This document shows, piece after piece, positions 42,860 through 57,753 of a stretch of 64,000 nucleotides of DNA. This DNA is from Pseudomonadota bacterium (GTDB lineage: Bacteria; Pseudomonadota; Gammaproteobacteria; Burkholderiales; Burkholderiaceae_C), in contig CAUJHV010000005.1 of assembly GCA_963205115.1 (NCBI GenBank), positions 1-64,000 of the forward strand. The letters are read 5' to 3'. The position numbers and the translations under genes were made by a program. The notes below the pieces were generated by a model. That model saw only the letters and a list, made by a program, of their open reading frames with translations, was not told the origin of the DNA and made no database searches. Every line of letters begins with the position of its first letter. The stretch's first letter is position 1.

Positions 42860-45178
42860 CTAACCCGCCACCAGCTGCATCGGCTTGACGAAGCCCTCGA
42901 TCTTGCGGCCCTTGCGTGCACGCTTGCCGGCATAGTCGGCCAGCGCCGCCCAGCGCAGCAGCTCCTGCTTGGGCTTGCCGCCGCGGCCCTGCCCGATGAC
43001 CTGCAAGCAGTCGCCGAAGACCGCCACCGACACCAGCGGCGTCTGGGCGTCCACGTCCATCAGCGTCAGGCCGCGGCCTCCCTTGGGCTGCAGCTTCAGC
43101 TCGTCCAGCGCAAAGCTCAGCAGGCGGCCGTCCAGTGTCAGGCAGCCCACCTGGCCGTGGCCGGCGCGCACCGGCGCCGGCGGCAGCACACGTTCGCCGG
43201 CTTCCAGGGTGAGGAAGCCCTTGCCGCCCTTGTTGCGGCCGTGCAGGTCACCGGCCTTGGCCAGCAGGCCGAAGCCGCCGGTGTGGGCCAGCAGCAGCAC
43301 CGTCTCGGTGCCGCCGGCGAAGTAGTGCGCCGGCTGCGTGCCCGACTCCAGATCGATGAGCGTGGTGATGGGCGCGCCATCGCCGCGGCCGCCGGGCAAT
43401 GTGGATGCCGCCACGCTGTACGCGCGGCCGTTGCTGCCGATCACCACCAGCGTATCGACGCTGCGGCAAGGGAAGGCGCCGTACAGCGCGTCACCGGGCT
43501 TGAACTGCAGCGCCGCGGGGTCGACCTCGTGACCCTTGAGCGCACGCACCCAGCCCTTGAGGCTGACCACCACCGTCACCGGCTCGTCGACGACCTTCAC
43601 CTCGGCCACGGCGCGCGTGGCTTCTTCGATCAGTGTGCGGCGCGCGTCGCCATGGGCCTTGGCGTCGGCCTCGATCTCCTTGATCAGCGTGCGCTTGAGC
43701 GCCGCCGGGCTGCCCAGGATCTCCTCGAGCTTCTTCCGCTCGTCTCGGAGGTTGGACAGCTCCTGCTCGATCTTGATGGCCTCCAGCCGCGCGAGCTGGC
43801 GCAGCCGGATGTCCAGGATGTCCTCGGCCTGGCGGTCGCTCAGGCCGAAGCGTGCGATCAGCGCGGCCTTGGGCTCGTCGGCCTCGCGGATGATGCGGAT
43901 GACTTCGTCGATGTTCAGCAGCACCAGCTGCCGGCCTTCGAGCACATGGATACGGTCGTTGACCTTGTCCAGGCGGTGCTGCGTGCGCCGCTGCACCGTG
44001 GCCTGGCGGAAGGCCACCCACTCCGTGAGCATCTGGCGCAGGCTCTTCTGCACCGGCCGCCCGTCCAGCCCGATCAGCGTCAGGTTGATCGGCGCGGTGG
44101 TTTCCAGGCTGGTGTGCGCGAGCAGCACCTGGATCAGCTCCTGCTGCTCGATCGTGCGGCTGCGCGGCTCGAAGACCAGCCGCACCGCGGCCTCCTTGCC
44201 CGACTCGTCGCGCACGGCATCCAGCACCGACAGCAGCGTCGTCTTCAGTTGCACCTGTTCGGTCGACAGCGCCTTCTTGCCGGACTTGACCTTGGGGTTG
44301 CTGAGCTCCTCGATCTCTTCCAGCACCTTCTGCGAGCTGGTGCCCGGCGGCAGTTCGGTGACGACCAGCTGCCACTGGCCGCGTGCCAGTTCCTCGATCT
44401 TCCAGCGCGCGCGCACCTTCAGGCTGCCGCGCCCGCTGGCGTAGGCCGCACGGATGTCCGCGGCCGGGCTGATGATCTGCGCGCCACCGGGATAGTCGGG
44501 GGCCGGCAGCAGCGTGAACAGCTCGTCGTCGCTGAGCTGCTCGTTGCGGATCAGCGCCACGGCAGCCGCGGCCACCTCGCGCAGGTTGTGGCTCGGGATC
44601 TCCGTGGCCAGGCCCACGGCGATGCCGCTGGCGCCGTTGAGCAGCACAAACGGCAACCGCGCCGGCAGTTGCCGGGGCTCTTCGGTCGAGCCGTCGTAGT
44701 TGGGCTGGAACTCGACCGTGCCCTCGTCGATCTCGTCCAGCAGCAAGCGCGCAATGGGCGACAGCCGCGCCTCGGTGTAGCGCATCGCCGCTGCGCCGTC
44801 GCCGTCGCGGCTGCCAAAGTTGCCCTGGCCATCGACCAGCGGGTAGCGCTGGCTGAAATCCTGCGCCATGCGCACCATCGCGTCGTAGGCCGCGGTGTCG
44901 CCGTGCGGGTGGTAGCGGCCCAGCACGTCGCCGACCACGCGGGCGCTCTTGACAGGCTTGGGCGCACCCGAGGCGCCATGGCCCAGGCCCATGCGCTGCA
45001 TCGAGTACAGGATGCGCCGCTGCACCGGCTTCTGGCCGTCGCAGACATCGGGCAAGGCGCGGCCCTTGACGACACTCAGCGCATATTCGAGATAGGCGCG
45101 CTCGGCAAATTCAGCCAGCGCGACGGCATTGCCGGGATCGGCGGGAGGCGCGGGCGGGGGATCGAACAGGTCGGTCAT
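42860..45178 (-). CDS. parC: DNA topoisomerase IV subunit A
   Basis: A 772-residue type IIA topoisomerase subunit that, with ParE, decatenates daughter chromosomes. The catalytic tyrosine is Tyr134 in [10 protein letters not shown]. The region around residues 75-100 ([17 protein letters not shown]) is the quinolone-resistance segment. The C-terminal beta-pinwheel is degenerate and lacks a GyrA box, which marks it as ParC rather than GyrA. It is the last gene of the minus-strand group parE-gspA-gspB-parC, 67 bases after gspB. Confidence 0.95.
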   Translation of the reverse strand: MTDLFDPPPAPPADPGNAVALAEFAERAYLEYALSVVKGRALPDVCDGQKPVQRRILYSMQRMGLGHGASGAPKPVKSARVVGDVLGRYHPHGDTAAYDAMVRMAQDFSQRYPLVDGQGNFGSRDGDGAAAMRYTEARLSPIARLLLDEIDEGTVEFQPNYDGSTEEPRQLPARLPFVLLNGASGIAVGLATEIPSHNLREVAAAAVALIRNEQLSDDELFTLLPAPDYPGGAQIISPAADIRAAYASGRGSLKVRARWKIEELARGQWQLVVTELPPGTSSQKVLEEIEELSNPKVKSGKKALSTEQVQLKTTLLSVLDAVRDESGKEAAVRLVFEPRSRTIEQQELIQVLLAHTSLETTAPINLTLIGLDGRPVQKSLRQMLTEWVAFRQATVQRRTQHRLDKVNDRIHVLEGRQLVLLNIDEVIRIIREADEPKAALIARFGLSDRQAEDILDIRLRQLARLEAIKIEQELSNLRDERKKLEEILGSPAALKRTLIKEIEADAKAHGDARRTLIEEATRAVAEVKVVDEPVTVVVSLKGWVRALKGHEVDPAALQFKPGDALYGAFPCRSVDTLVVIGSNGRAYSVAASTLPGGRGDGAPITTLIDLESGTQPAHYFAGGTETVLLLAHTGGFGLLAKAGDLHGRNKGGKGFLTLEAGERVLPPAPVRAGHGQVGCLTLDGRLLSFALDELKLQPKGGRGLTLMDVDAQTPLVSVAVFGDCLQVIGQGRGGKPKQELLRWAALADYAGKRARKGRKIEGFVKPMQLVAG

Positions 45179-45245
45179 GCAGTCGGGAGATCAGGATGCG
45201 GAAGTCACTCGCCAGCGTCGGGCCGGCAATGCGGGGAAAGGTGCA

Positions 45246-46091
45246 CTAGCGATAAGGCAGCGCGAACCGCTGCCCCTTGTAGCTGAGCGTGGCCGACGAA
45301 GGGCCGATGCGCTCGACGACCAGCCCGGGGCGCAGGGCCTGGCCTTCGCGCATCACCTGGCCATCGAGCACCAGCATGCGGCCAGAGGCCTCGGGGGCGT
45401 ACATCGAGCCGCTGACGACCATCGGCGGCAGTTCGCGCCGCAGGGCGTCCGGCAAGGCGGACACACGCGGCGTCTCGGCACCAGCCGGCGGGCTCTGCGG
45501 CTCCTCCGCCGGCTTCTTGACGGGCTTGCTCGCCGGCGGCTTGGCAGCAGCGGGCGCGGGCCGCGCTGCACGTGCAGGCGCAGGCGCAGGCGCAGGTGCA
45601 GGTGCGGGTGCGGGTGCAGGCGGTTGCGCTTGCGGTTGCGGTTGCGGCGCCTGGACGGCCGCAGGCACCGGCGCCTGTGCCGGCGCGGGGCTGGGCGTGA
45701 TCGGCTGGGCCGCAGGCGGCGGATTCGAAGGCGCCGCCACAGGCGCGGGGACGGGCGCGGCGACGGGTGCGGCAGTCGGGGCGGTGGGTGGGGCGGCGGG
45801 CGGCAGCACCTCGCGCACCACCGGCGCGCGCTCGGCCGCACCGGCGGCCAGCACCGTCCCACGCTCGTTCGGCGCAGGCCGCATCCACCACCAGCCCGCG
45901 GCCACCAGGCCCATCAGGCCGACCACGGCCACCAGCAGGCGCAGGGGCTGGATGCGGGCGGGCGGGCGGGCCTCCTCGTCGTCACCCATCTCCACCATCA
46001 CCCGTTCGTTCGCATGCAGCCCCGGAGCCGCGCCGCGGCTGCGCGCACGTTCGGCGTCGGCGCGGCGCAGGGCATCGAGGATGTAAGACAT
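45246..46091 (-). CDS. gspB: GspB-like type II secretion accessory protein
   Basis: A 281-residue inner-membrane protein. It starts with the family's MSYILDALRRADAER, has one membrane segment (~50-70, LLVAVVGLMGLVAAGWWW), then a long Pro/Ala linker (~75-200) and a C-terminal beta-rich periplasmic domain (ALPDALRRELPPMVVSGSMY onward). GspB works with GspA to place the secretin GspD in the outer membrane through the peptidoglycan. No other type II secretion genes are in the window. It begins 10 bases after gspA. The linker contains a hexanucleotide repeat tract. Confidence 0.88.
   Translation of the reverse strand: MSYILDALRRADAERARSRGAAPGLHANERVMVEMGDDEEARPPARIQPLRLLVAVVGLMGLVAAGWWWMRPAPNERGTVLAAGAAERAPVVREVLPPAAPPTAPTAAPVAAPVPAPVAAPSNPPPAAQPITPSPAPAQAPVPAAVQAPQPQPQAQPPAPAPAPAPAPAPAPARAARPAPAAAKPPASKPVKKPAEEPQSPPAGAETPRVSALPDALRRELPPMVVSGSMYAPEASGRMLVLDGQVMREGQALRPGLVVERIGPSSATLSYKGQRFALPYR
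45573..45650 (-). repeat. Hexanucleotide repeat tract in gspB
   Basis: On the plus strand GCAGGC/GCAGGT/GCGGGT units repeat about eight times, followed by GGTTGC units. On the coding strand they give the Pro-Ala and Gln-Pro stretch of the periplasmic linker. Units of six bases keep the frame, so slippage would change only linker length. Confidence 0.75.
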
Positions 46092-46101
46092 GCGGAGACC
46101 C

Positions 46102-47170
46102 TTAGTTTCCCGGCTTGATCGTGCCGGTCGAACGGTTGGCGGGCGCAGCATCCTCTGCCGCCGTGTTCATGCGGTGCACCTGCCAGGCTGCCAGTGCCGC
46201 GATCGCCAGCCCCAGCAGGATGCCCGAGCCCATGGTCACCCAGCGCCGCCGCCGTTCCTCGCGCATGCGCCGCTCGATCACGCTGGGCGCGGGCTGGCCG
46301 AAGACCTCGCGCGCTGCGCGCTCCACGATGGTCACGTCGACGGCATTGCGGTTCTTGGCATACGCACCCAGCAGCGAACGGTCGCACAGCAGGTTGATGC
46401 GCCGCGGCACGCCGCGCGCGGTGCGGTGGACCAGCGCCAGCGCGTCGGCGCTGAACGGCAGCTCACGCGTCAGGCCCGCCACTTCCAGGCGGTGGCGGAT
46501 GTAGCGCAGCGTGTCCTCCGGCGTCAGCGCGCGCAGGTGATAGCGCGCGATGACACGCTGCGCCAGCTGTTCGAGCTCGGGCCGCTCGAGCATCTCGCGC
46601 AGCTCCGGCTGACCGATCAGCATGATCTGCAGCAGCTTGCGCTCGGCGGTTTCCAGGTTGGTCAGCAGCCGCAGCTGCTCCAGCACCTCGGGCGCGAGGT
46701 TCTGCGCCTCGTCGATGATCAGCACGCTGTACTGGCCCATCGCATGGGTCTGCAGCAGAAACTGGTTCAGCGCGTCGACCAGCGGTTTCACGCCGCCGTG
46801 GCCGCGCAGCCGCGCCACGGGGATGCGGTATTCCTCGCAGATCGATTCGAGCAGCTCCTCCACCGACTGGCGCGGGTTGAGGATGTAGGCGATGTTGATG
46901 TTCTCCGGCACCTGCTCCAGGAAGCAGCGGCACACGGTGGTCTTGCCCGCGCCGATCTCGCCGGTGAGCAGCACGAAGCCGCCGCCGCCCTGCACGCCAT
47001 AGAGCAGATGCGCCAGCGCCTCGCGGTGGCGCTCGCTCATGAAGAGGTAGCGCGGATCCGGCGCGATCGAGAAGGGCTCGCGCGAAAGGCCGAAGTACTG
47101 GGCGTACAAGGCCACGCCGGGTTGGACGCTGGTGGTCACACGCGTTTCGGTGTCGGCCGGGCGGCGCCCG

Positions 47171-47178
<8 letters not shown>
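46102..47178 (-). CDS. gspA: GspA/ExeA-family AAA ATPase
   Basis: A 358-residue inner-membrane ATPase partner of GspB in secretin assembly. The N-terminal YFGLSREPFSIAPDPRYLF is diagnostic of the ExeA family. Walker A is GEIGAGKTT (73-81) and Walker B SVLIIDEAQ (about 149-157). A single membrane segment lies near 313-335, leaving a short periplasmic tail without the peptidoglycan-binding domain found in some longer ExeA proteins. The start overlaps the end of parE by eight bases, so it is probably translated from the parE message. Confidence 0.9.
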
Positions 47179-49183
<2,005 letters not shown>

Positions 49184-49250
49184 GGCGGGGCATTCTAGGG
49201 ACGCCCCGTCCGCAGCTCTGGAGCGCTCCCCCTACCTCCAAGTTTTGGGT

Positions 49251-50507
49251 TCAGCTGCCGTAGCGGCTCATGCCCAGCGCGCTGACGTCGATGGCCGGCT
49301 CGTGGCCGCCCAGCATGTCGGCCACCACGCGTGCGGTGCCGGCCGCCATCGTCCAGCCCAGCGTGCCGTGCCCGGTGGCCAGCAAGAGGTTGCGCAAGGG
49401 CGTGGGGCCGACGATGGGCGTGCCGTCGGGCGTCATCGGGCGCAGGCCGCACCAGAAAGTGGCCTTGGCGACATCGCCGCCGTCGGGGAAGAGATCCGTG
49501 ACGACATGTTCCAGCGTGGCCCGGCGCGGCTCACGCAGCGCCAGGCTGTAGCCGGCCAGCTCCGCCGTGCCGCCCACGCGGATGCGATCGCCCAGCCGCG
49601 TGACGGCCACCTTGTGCGTCTCGTCCATGATGGTCGATTCCGGCGCGCCGGCCGGGTCGGTGATCGGCACGGTGATCGAGTAGCCCTTGACCGGGTAGAC
49701 GGGAATTTGCAGCCCCACGGGCTTGAGCATCAGCGGCGTGTAGCTGCCCAGCGCCAGCACGTAGGCGTCCGCGCGCAGCAAACCGGCATCGGTGAAGACA
49801 CCCGTGACCGCGCCGCCGCCGCTTTGCAGGCTCTCGATGCGCGTATCGAAGCGGAAGCGCACGCCCTTGGCCTTCGCCATCTCGGCCAACCGGTTGGTGA
49901 AGAGGAAGCAGTCGCCGGTTTCGTCGCCCGGCAGGCGCAGCGCGCCGACAAACTTGTGCTGCGTGCGCGCCAGCGCCGGCTCGACCTTGCAGAAGCCCTC
50001 GCGATCCAGCACCTCGTAGGGAACGCTGTATTGCTTGAGGATCTCCACGTCGCCGCCGATGCCATCCAGCTGCTTTTGCGTGCGGAACAGCTGCAGCGTG
50101 CCCTGCGCGCGGTCGTCGTAGCTGATGCCGGTTTCGGCGCGCAGCAGCTTCAGGCGGTCGCGGCTGTATTCGGCGATGGGCACCATGCGGCTCTTGTTGA
50201 CGGCGTAGGCGCGTGCATTGCAGTTGTCCAGCATCGCCAGGCCCCAGCGCCACATGGCGGGGTCCAGCAAGGGCCAGATGACCAGCGGGCTGTGCGACAT
50301 CAGCATCCACTTGATCGCCTTCAGCGGCACGCCCGGGCCGGCCCAGGGCGAGGAATAACCGGGCGAGACTTCGCCGGCATTCGCGAAGCTGGTCTCCAGC
50401 GCCGGGCCGCTCTGGCGGTCGACCACCTCCACCTCGTGCCCGTCGCGCGCGAGTTCGTAGGCGATGCTGGTGCCGATGACACCGCTGCCGAGCACCAAGA
50501 CCTTCAT
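49251..50507 (-). CDS. dadA: D-amino acid dehydrogenase small subunit
   Basis: A 418-residue FAD-dependent dehydrogenase that oxidises D-amino acids (typically D-alanine) to 2-oxoacids and passes electrons to the respiratory chain at the inner membrane. The FAD-binding motif is [18 protein letters not shown] at the N-terminus. Family segments include [19 protein letters not shown] and a C-terminal [18 protein letters not shown] that completes the FAD site. The start at 50507 is where the family begins; a 33-codon upstream extension is not conserved-looking. No racemase (dadX) or Lrp-type regulator is adjacent. It is divergent from an MFS transporter gene, 107 bases apart. Confidence 0.93.
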   Translation of the reverse strand: MKVLVLGSGVIGTSIAYELARDGHEVEVVDRQSGPALETSFANAGEVSPGYSSPWAGPGVPLKAIKWMLMSHSPLVIWPLLDPAMWRWGLAMLDNCNARAYAVNKSRMVPIAEYSRDRLKLLRAETGISYDDRAQGTLQLFRTQKQLDGIGGDVEILKQYSVPYEVLDREGFCKVEPALARTQHKFVGALRLPGDETGDCFLFTNRLAEMAKAKGVRFRFDTRIESLQSGGGAVTGVFTDAGLLRADAYVLALGSYTPLMLKPVGLQIPVYPVKGYSITVPITDPAGAPESTIMDETHKVAVTRLGDRIRVGGTAELAGYSLALREPRRATLEHVVTDLFPDGGDVAKATFWCGLRPMTPDGTPIVGPTPLRNLLLATGHGTLGWTMAAGTARVVADMLGGHEPAIDVSALGMSRYGS

Positions 50508-50614
50508 GTCTGCCAGCCCTTCATGCGTCCGGGGCCCGCGGGATGGGCGCGCCCCATGGGGTTGGACTGTAGTGGCCCGGGCAAGGCCGTCCAAGCTCGC
50601 AGACAATCCCGCGC

Positions 50615-51874
50615 ATGACCAACGACTCTTCCGCCGACAGCCAGCGCCTGGGCCTGTTGCAAGTCCTGCTGTGTGGGGCAGCCATCGTCACCTTGTCGAT
50701 GGGCATCCGCCACGGCTTCGGCCTGTGGCTGCAACCGATCACGATGGACCGCGGCTGGTCGCGGGAGACCTTCTCGCTGGCCATGGCCTTTCAGAACATG
50801 GCCTGGGGCGTGGCTGGTCTGTTCGCCGGGATGATGGCCGACCGGCTGGGCGCCTACCGCGTCATCCTCATCGGCGGCACGGTCTACGCCTGCGGCCTGA
50901 TGCTGATGGCCGTGGCGCCCACGCCGGCGCTGTTCCACCTGGCCGCCGGGGTGCTGATCGGCGTCGCGCAGGCCGGGACGACCTACGCCGTGGTCTACGG
51001 CGTGATCGGCCGCAATGTCACCGACCCCGGGCGGCGCTCGTGGGCGATGGGTGTGGTGGCCGCTGCCGGCTCGTTCGGCCAGTTCCTGATGGTGCCGGTC
51101 GAAAGCAGCCTGATCAGCGGTTTCCAGTGGGGCGGCTGGTCCTGGCCCGGTGTGGGCTGGCAAGGTGCCTTGATGACGCTGGCTGCCGCCTCGCTGCTGA
51201 TCCTGCCCCTGGCACGCGGGCTGCGCGAGCGGGGGCTCGAATCCGGCGCCTCGCGGCCGCAGCAGAGCATCGCAAATGCGCTGCGCGAGGCCTTCGGCTA
51301 CCGCAGCTTCCAGTGGCTGATGGCCGGCTATTTTGTGTGCGGCTTCCAGGTCGTCTTCATCGGCGTGCACATGCCCAGCTACCTGAAGGACCAGGGCCTG
51401 CCGCCGCATGTGGCCACGGCGGCGCTGGCCTTGATCGGGCTGTTCAATGTCTTCGGCACCTACCTCGCCGGCTCACTGGGGCAGCGGATGCAGAAGCGCT
51501 ACATCCTCAGCGGCATCTACTTTCTGCGTGCGCTGGTGATCATGATCTTCCTGGCCGTGCCGCTGTCGGCCACCAGCGTCTACGTCTTCAGCGCCGCGAT
51601 GGGCATGCTGTGGCTGTCCACCGTGCCGCCGACCAACGCCACCGTGGCGCAGATCTTCGGCGTGCAGTACCTGTCGATGCTCAGCGGCTTCATCTTCATC
51701 AGCCACCAGATCGGCTCCTTCCTGGGCGTGTGGCTGGGCGGCAAGCTGTTCGATGCCTTCGGCAGCTACATGCCCGTGTGGTGGATCGCCGTGGCGCTGG
51801 GCGTGATGGCCGGCCTGATCAACCTGCCCGTGCGTGAGACACCCATCGTGCGCAGCGCATTGCAGCCGGCCTGA
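50615..51874 (+). CDS. MFS transporter (monocarboxylate/oxalate-formate-like)
   Basis: A 419-residue major facilitator with twelve predicted membrane helices. The N-terminal [21 protein letters not shown] and the loop [15 protein letters not shown] between helices 2 and 3 (the MFS signature loop) are clear. An overall resemblance to the monocarboxylate/oxalate-formate antiporter group is seen in [20 protein letters not shown] in the second half. The substrate is unknown. It is divergent from dadA and could carry its product or substrate, which is only a guess from position. Confidence 0.88.
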   Translation: MTNDSSADSQRLGLLQVLLCGAAIVTLSMGIRHGFGLWLQPITMDRGWSRETFSLAMAFQNMAWGVAGLFAGMMADRLGAYRVILIGGTVYACGLMLMAVAPTPALFHLAAGVLIGVAQAGTTYAVVYGVIGRNVTDPGRRSWAMGVVAAAGSFGQFLMVPVESSLISGFQWGGWSWPGVGWQGALMTLAAASLLILPLARGLRERGLESGASRPQQSIANALREAFGYRSFQWLMAGYFVCGFQVVFIGVHMPSYLKDQGLPPHVATAALALIGLFNVFGTYLAGSLGQRMQKRYILSGIYFLRALVIMIFLAVPLSATSVYVFSAAMGMLWLSTVPPTNATVAQIFGVQYLSMLSGFIFISHQIGSFLGVWLGGKLFDAFGSYMPVWWIAVALGVMAGLINLPVRETPIVRSALQPA

Positions 51875-51894
51875 ACACGACGCCCGCCCATCGC

Positions 51895-52062
51895 ATGACG
51901 CCCATGACGTCTTCCACACCGCCGCCCACCGAAAGCTTGCCGCGCTGGGCGCGTGTCGCCCTGGGCGTGCTGGTCGCGGTGGCGCTGGGCCTGACCTTCC
52001 TGGCCTACCTGAATCCGCACCTGGCGGTCGATCTGGCCAACCGCCTGTGGGCCTGCTTCTGA
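51895..52062 (+). CDS. Small single-span membrane protein (55 aa)
   Basis: A short frame encoding 55 residues: a Pro/Thr-rich start, WARVALGVLVAVALGLTFLA as one membrane helix (about 18-37), then NPHLAVDLANRLWACF. The stop codon overlaps the ATG of the following methyltransferase gene (TGATG). An in-frame ATG at 51904 is an alternative start. The fit to its neighbour and the sharp membrane segment make it likely to be real; its function is not known. Confidence 0.6.
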   Translation: MTPMTSSTPPPTESLPRWARVALGVLVAVALGLTFLAYLNPHLAVDLANRLWACF

Positions 52063-52625
52063 TGCACGCCGCCGGCACCGGCCTGCCCTCGCCCTGGATC
52101 GAACGCTGGGCCCACCTCATCCCCGCCGGTGGGCGGGTGCTGGATGTCGCCTGCGGCAGCGGCCGCCACGTACGCTGGCTGGCCGCGCGCGGCTGGCAGG
52201 TGACGGGCATCGACCGCGATGCCGCGGCCGTCGAGCCGCTGCGCGCGGTGGCCGACATCCACGTCGCCGACATCGAAGGCGGCCCATGGCCGCTGGGCGA
52301 TGCCCGTTTCGACGCCGTGGTCGTCACCAACTACCTGTGGCGCGCGCTGTTTCCTGCGCTGCTGGACAGCATCGCAGTCGGCGGGGTGCTGCTGTACGAG
52401 ACCTTCGCGGCCGGCAACGAAACGGTCGGCAAGCCCTCCCGCCCCGATTTCCTGCTGCAGCCCGGCGAATTGCTGCAGCGCGCCCAGGGCCTGCGCGTCG
52501 TGGCCTACGAAGACGGCTTCCTGGACGCCCCGCCGCGCTTCGTGCAGCGTCTGGCGGCCGTGCGCGAGCCGCCCGCGGCGGACGCGCCGCCCCGCCATTC
52601 GCTGGTGCCTCCCGCGGCCCGGTAA
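52062..52625 (+). CDS. Class I SAM-dependent methyltransferase
   Basis: A 187-residue methyltransferase. Motif I is VLDVACGSGRH (about residues 25-35), the acidic residue after strand 2 is in VTGIDRDAAAV, and motif IV is FDAVVVTNYLW. The C-terminus (VAYEDGFLDAPPRFVQRLAAVRE) resembles TehB/SAM-methyltransferases of unknown substrate found next to dapA in related genomes. It overlaps the small membrane gene and ends 26 bases before dapA, so all three may be on one message. Confidence 0.87.
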   Translation: MHAAGTGLPSPWIERWAHLIPAGGRVLDVACGSGRHVRWLAARGWQVTGIDRDAAAVEPLRAVADIHVADIEGGPWPLGDARFDAVVVTNYLWRALFPALLDSIAVGGVLLYETFAAGNETVGKPSRPDFLLQPGELLQRAQGLRVVAYEDGFLDAPPRFVQRLAAVREPPAADAPPRHSLVPPAAR

Positions 52626-52651
52626 ACTGGCGGGTCTTCTAGGACAGTCCC

Positions 52652-53533
52652 ATGAAACCCATCATTGGCAGCATCGTGGCCCTCGTGACCCCGATGAACG
52701 CAGACGGCAGCGTCGACTATGCCGGCCTGAAGTCCCTCATCGACTGGCACATCGCCGAAGGCACCGATTGCATCGGCGTGGTCGGCACGACGGGCGAATC
52801 GCCCACGGTCTCGGTCGAGGAGCACTGCGAGATCATCCGCGTGTCGGTCGAACATGCGCGCGGCCGCGTGCCCATCATGGCCGGCGCCGGCGCCAATTCG
52901 ACGGCCGAGGCCATCGAGCTCACTCGCTTCGCCAAGAAGGTCGGCGCGGACTGCTCCTTGCAGGTCGTGCCCTACTACAACAAGCCCTCGCAGGAAGGCA
53001 TCTACCAGCACTTCAAGGCTGTGGCCGAAGCGGTGGACCTGCCCGTGGTGCTGTACAACGTGCCCGGCCGCACGGTGGCAGACATGCAGCCCGAGACCAC
53101 GCTGCGCCTGGCGCAGGTGGCGGGCATCGTCGGCATCAAGGAAGCCACCGGCAACATCGAACGCGCCGCGCAGCTGATCAAACACGCGCCCAAGGGCTTT
53201 TCCATCTATTCCGGCGACGACGGCACGGCCATCGCGTTGATGCTGCTGGGCGGGCACGGCAACGTCAGCGTCACCGCCAACGTGGCGCCGCGCCTGATGC
53301 ACGACCTGTGCATGGCCGCCATCCAGGGCGAGGTCAAACGCGCCACCGCCATCCACATGCGGTTGCTCGCGCTGCACAAGCAACTGTTCTGCGAACCCAG
53401 CCCCGCCCCGACCAAGTGGGCCATGAGCCAGCTGGGGCGGTGCGGTACCACGGTGCGCCTGCCCATCGTCGGCCTGACCGAAGCCGGGCAGGCCAGCGTG
53501 CGGGCGGCCTTGCGCGAAGCCGAGCTGATCTGA
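52652..53533 (+). CDS. dapA: 4-hydroxy-tetrahydrodipicolinate synthase
   Basis: A 293-residue TIM-barrel enzyme that condenses pyruvate with aspartate semialdehyde, the first step of the lysine/diaminopimelate branch. The Schiff-base lysine is Lys163 in GIKEATGN, Tyr135 in LYNVPGRT is the catalytic tyrosine, and TTGESPT binds the substrate carboxyl group. Its length equals that of E. coli DapA (292). It precedes bamC, the same order as in E. coli. Confidence 0.97.
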   Translation: MKPIIGSIVALVTPMNADGSVDYAGLKSLIDWHIAEGTDCIGVVGTTGESPTVSVEEHCEIIRVSVEHARGRVPIMAGAGANSTAEAIELTRFAKKVGADCSLQVVPYYNKPSQEGIYQHFKAVAEAVDLPVVLYNVPGRTVADMQPETTLRLAQVAGIVGIKEATGNIERAAQLIKHAPKGFSIYSGDDGTAIALMLLGGHGNVSVTANVAPRLMHDLCMAAIQGEVKRATAIHMRLLALHKQLFCEPSPAPTKWAMSQLGRCGTTVRLPIVGLTEAGQASVRAALREAELI

Positions 53534-53626
53534 AGGACACGCCGAGCGCACGTGCGTGTCCAACGACGGCCTGCGGGCCACCTTGCCAAGCGATGGTCCA
53601 GCGGGCCGTCACAGGAGATCGAGAAC

Positions 53627-54784
53627 TTGAACAACAGGCCAAATGACCGTGGGGCACGTCGCCCGGCAGCCCCTGCGGGCATCACCGCCATCGTCGGCGG
53701 GCTGCTCGTGCTCGGCGGGTGCTCGGCATTCGACACGATGGGTGAATCCAGCCGTGTCGACTACCGCAGCGAAGCGACCAAGACGCCGGCCCTGGACGTG
53801 CCGCCCGATCTCACCCAGCTCGCCAAGGACAACCGTTACCGGCCCCAGGGCGGCGTCGTGACCGCCAGCGGCACTGCCGCTGCGGCCGCCGCAGGATCGG
53901 CCGTACCGGCACCCGCCGCGGCCGTGGCCGTGAAGGCGATTGGCGGGATGCGCATCGAGCGCCTGGGCAACCAGCGCTGGCTGGTGGTGCCGCAGACGCC
54001 GGAACAGCTGTGGCCGCAACTGCAGGCCTTCTGGCGCGAGCGCGGCTTCACGTTGACGGTCGAAGAAGCAGCGGCCGGCGTCATGGAAACCGGCTGGGCC
54101 GAAAACCGCTCGAAGCTGCCGCAGGATTTCATCCGCCGCACCATCGGCCGCGTCTTCGACAGCTTCTACGACTCTGGCGTGCGCGACAGCTTCCGCACGC
54201 GGCTGGAACGCACACCTGCGGGCACCGAGGTCTACATCTCGCACCGCTCGCTCACCGAGCAGTACGCCAACCCCACGCAGAAGGACCAGCCGGTCTGGCG
54301 CGCGGCACCCGCCGATCCGCAGCTCGAGGCCGAGTTCCTCTCGCGCCTGATGGTCAAGCTGGGCACGAGCGAAGGCGACGCCAAGGCCGCCGTGGCCAAG
54401 CCCGTCACCGCCGCTGCAGCCACGCCGGCCGCAGCCGTGCGCGCCGATGCCGTGTCGCTGGACATGAGCGAGCCCTTCGACCGCGCTTGGCGCCGCGTGG
54501 GCATCGCGCTGGACCGCACGGGCTTCACCGTCGAAGACCGCGACCGCACGGCGGGTCTGTACTTCGTGCGCTACGTGCCCAACAGCGGCACGGGCGAGGA
54601 AGCGGGCTTCTTCAGCAAGCTCTTCGGCGGCAAGGACGCGCTGACGCTGGCGCGCTACCGCGTGCTCGTGAAGACCGCAGGCGAAGGCAAGACCACGGTG
54701 TCGGTGCAGACCAGCCAAGGCGCGCCGGAAACGGGCGACCCGGCCAAGCGCATCATCTCGCTGATCGCTAACGATCTGAAATAG
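53627..54784 (+). CDS. bamC: Outer membrane protein assembly factor BamC
   Basis: A 385-residue lipoprotein of the BAM complex that inserts beta-barrel proteins into the outer membrane. The signal ends in the lipobox LGGC, followed by the conserved unstructured segment (RVDYRSEATKTPALDVPPDL) that binds BamD in E. coli. Two helix-grip domains follow (about 115-230 and 270-385) separated by an Ala/Pro linker. I set the start at TTG 53627, because AGGAG at 53613-53617 is nine bases upstream and it gives a normal signal peptide; the frame also opens at 53552. A strong terminator lies 92 bases after the stop. Confidence 0.9.
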   Translation: MNNRPNDRGARRPAAPAGITAIVGGLLVLGGCSAFDTMGESSRVDYRSEATKTPALDVPPDLTQLAKDNRYRPQGGVVTASGTAAAAAAGSAVPAPAAAVAVKAIGGMRIERLGNQRWLVVPQTPEQLWPQLQAFWRERGFTLTVEEAAAGVMETGWAENRSKLPQDFIRRTIGRVFDSFYDSGVRDSFRTRLERTPAGTEVYISHRSLTEQYANPTQKDQPVWRAAPADPQLEAEFLSRLMVKLGTSEGDAKAAVAKPVTAAAATPAAAVRADAVSLDMSEPFDRAWRRVGIALDRTGFTVEDRDRTAGLYFVRYVPNSGTGEEAGFFSKLFGGKDALTLARYRVLVKTAGEGKTTVSVQTSQGAPETGDPAKRIISLIANDLK

Positions 54785-54876
54785 CGGAAGTCGCAAGGTC
54801 CGGGGCCACCCGGACCCGTGCCGCACACGTGTGCTGCGCGCGTCGCATCGGCGGCCTTCCAGGCCACCAACAGCAA

Positions 54877-54899
54877 GGGCCCCGTCGGGGCCCTTTTTT
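54877..54899 (+). terminator. Rho-independent terminator after bamC
   Basis: GGGCCCC-GTC-GGGGCCC followed by six T: a seven-base all-GC stem with a three-base loop and a T-run. It ends the dapA-bamC unit before the tRNA genes, which are on the other strand. Confidence 0.9.
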
Positions 54900-54916
54900 C
54901 ATGCAGCTGTCGAATC

Positions 54917-54990
54917 TGGAGGCGCGACCCGGAGTCGAACCGGGCTGGACGGATTTGCAATCCGGTGCATAACCGCTTTGCTATCGCGCC
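54917..54990 (-). tRNA. tRNA-Cys (GCA)
   Basis: 74 bases on the minus strand. The acceptor stem GGCGCGA pairs with TCGCGCC. The anticodon loop TTGCAAA gives anticodon GCA. The T-arm contains GGTTCGACTCC, the discriminator is T as usual for tRNA-Cys, and CCA is encoded. It is read after tRNA-Gly and lon. Confidence 0.95.
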
Positions 54991-55028
54991 GGGAACTGTG
55001 CGGAGGCAGTCGGCAGGCCCATCAACGA

Positions 55029-55054
55029 CAAAGGGAAGCTCACGCTTCCCTTTG
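55029..55054. other. Perfect hairpin between the tRNA genes
   Basis: CAAAGGGAAGC-TCAC-GCTTCCCTTTG is a perfect 11-base stem with a four-base loop, lying in the spacer between tRNA-Gly and tRNA-Cys. It lacks a T-run of useful length. It may be a processing or transcription-pausing signal in the tRNA precursor. Confidence 0.5.
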
Positions 55055-55088
55055 GGTCAGGCCGGCCACGGGGCCATCCTTGAGAATC

Positions 55089-55164
55089 TGGAGCGGGAAA
55101 GGAGTCTCGAACTCCCGACCTCAACCTTGGCAAGGTTGCGCTCTACCAACTGAGCTATTCCCGC
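55089..55164 (-). tRNA. tRNA-Gly (GCC)
   Basis: 76 bases on the minus strand. The acceptor stem GCGGGAA pairs with TTCCCGC. The D-arm AGCTCAGTTGGTAGAGC is standard, the anticodon loop TTGCCAA gives GCC, the T-arm carries AGTTCGAGACT, and CCA is encoded. It starts 55 bases after the lon stop codon and may be co-transcribed with lon or have its own promoter. Confidence 0.96.
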
Positions 55165-55219
55165 GTGAGCCTCACATTATATGCAGAAAACAGGGCCTCT
55201 TGTGAAGCCCTGAAAAAAT

Positions 55220-57655
<2,436 letters not shown>

Positions 57656-57753
57656 GAAAACCTCACGGATCGAGGCCCCGAATCCGCAGCTGGGTGTCCG
57701 CGGACCGGTGCGTTACGGGTTGCCGGTGTCAGCCGGCTTCCCTGAGGAGCTCC

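Noticed and set aside
55029..55054. Hairpin between tRNA genes as a rho-independent terminator
   Set aside because: The stem is perfect but no run of T follows on either strand beyond three bases. Kept only as an undefined hairpin.
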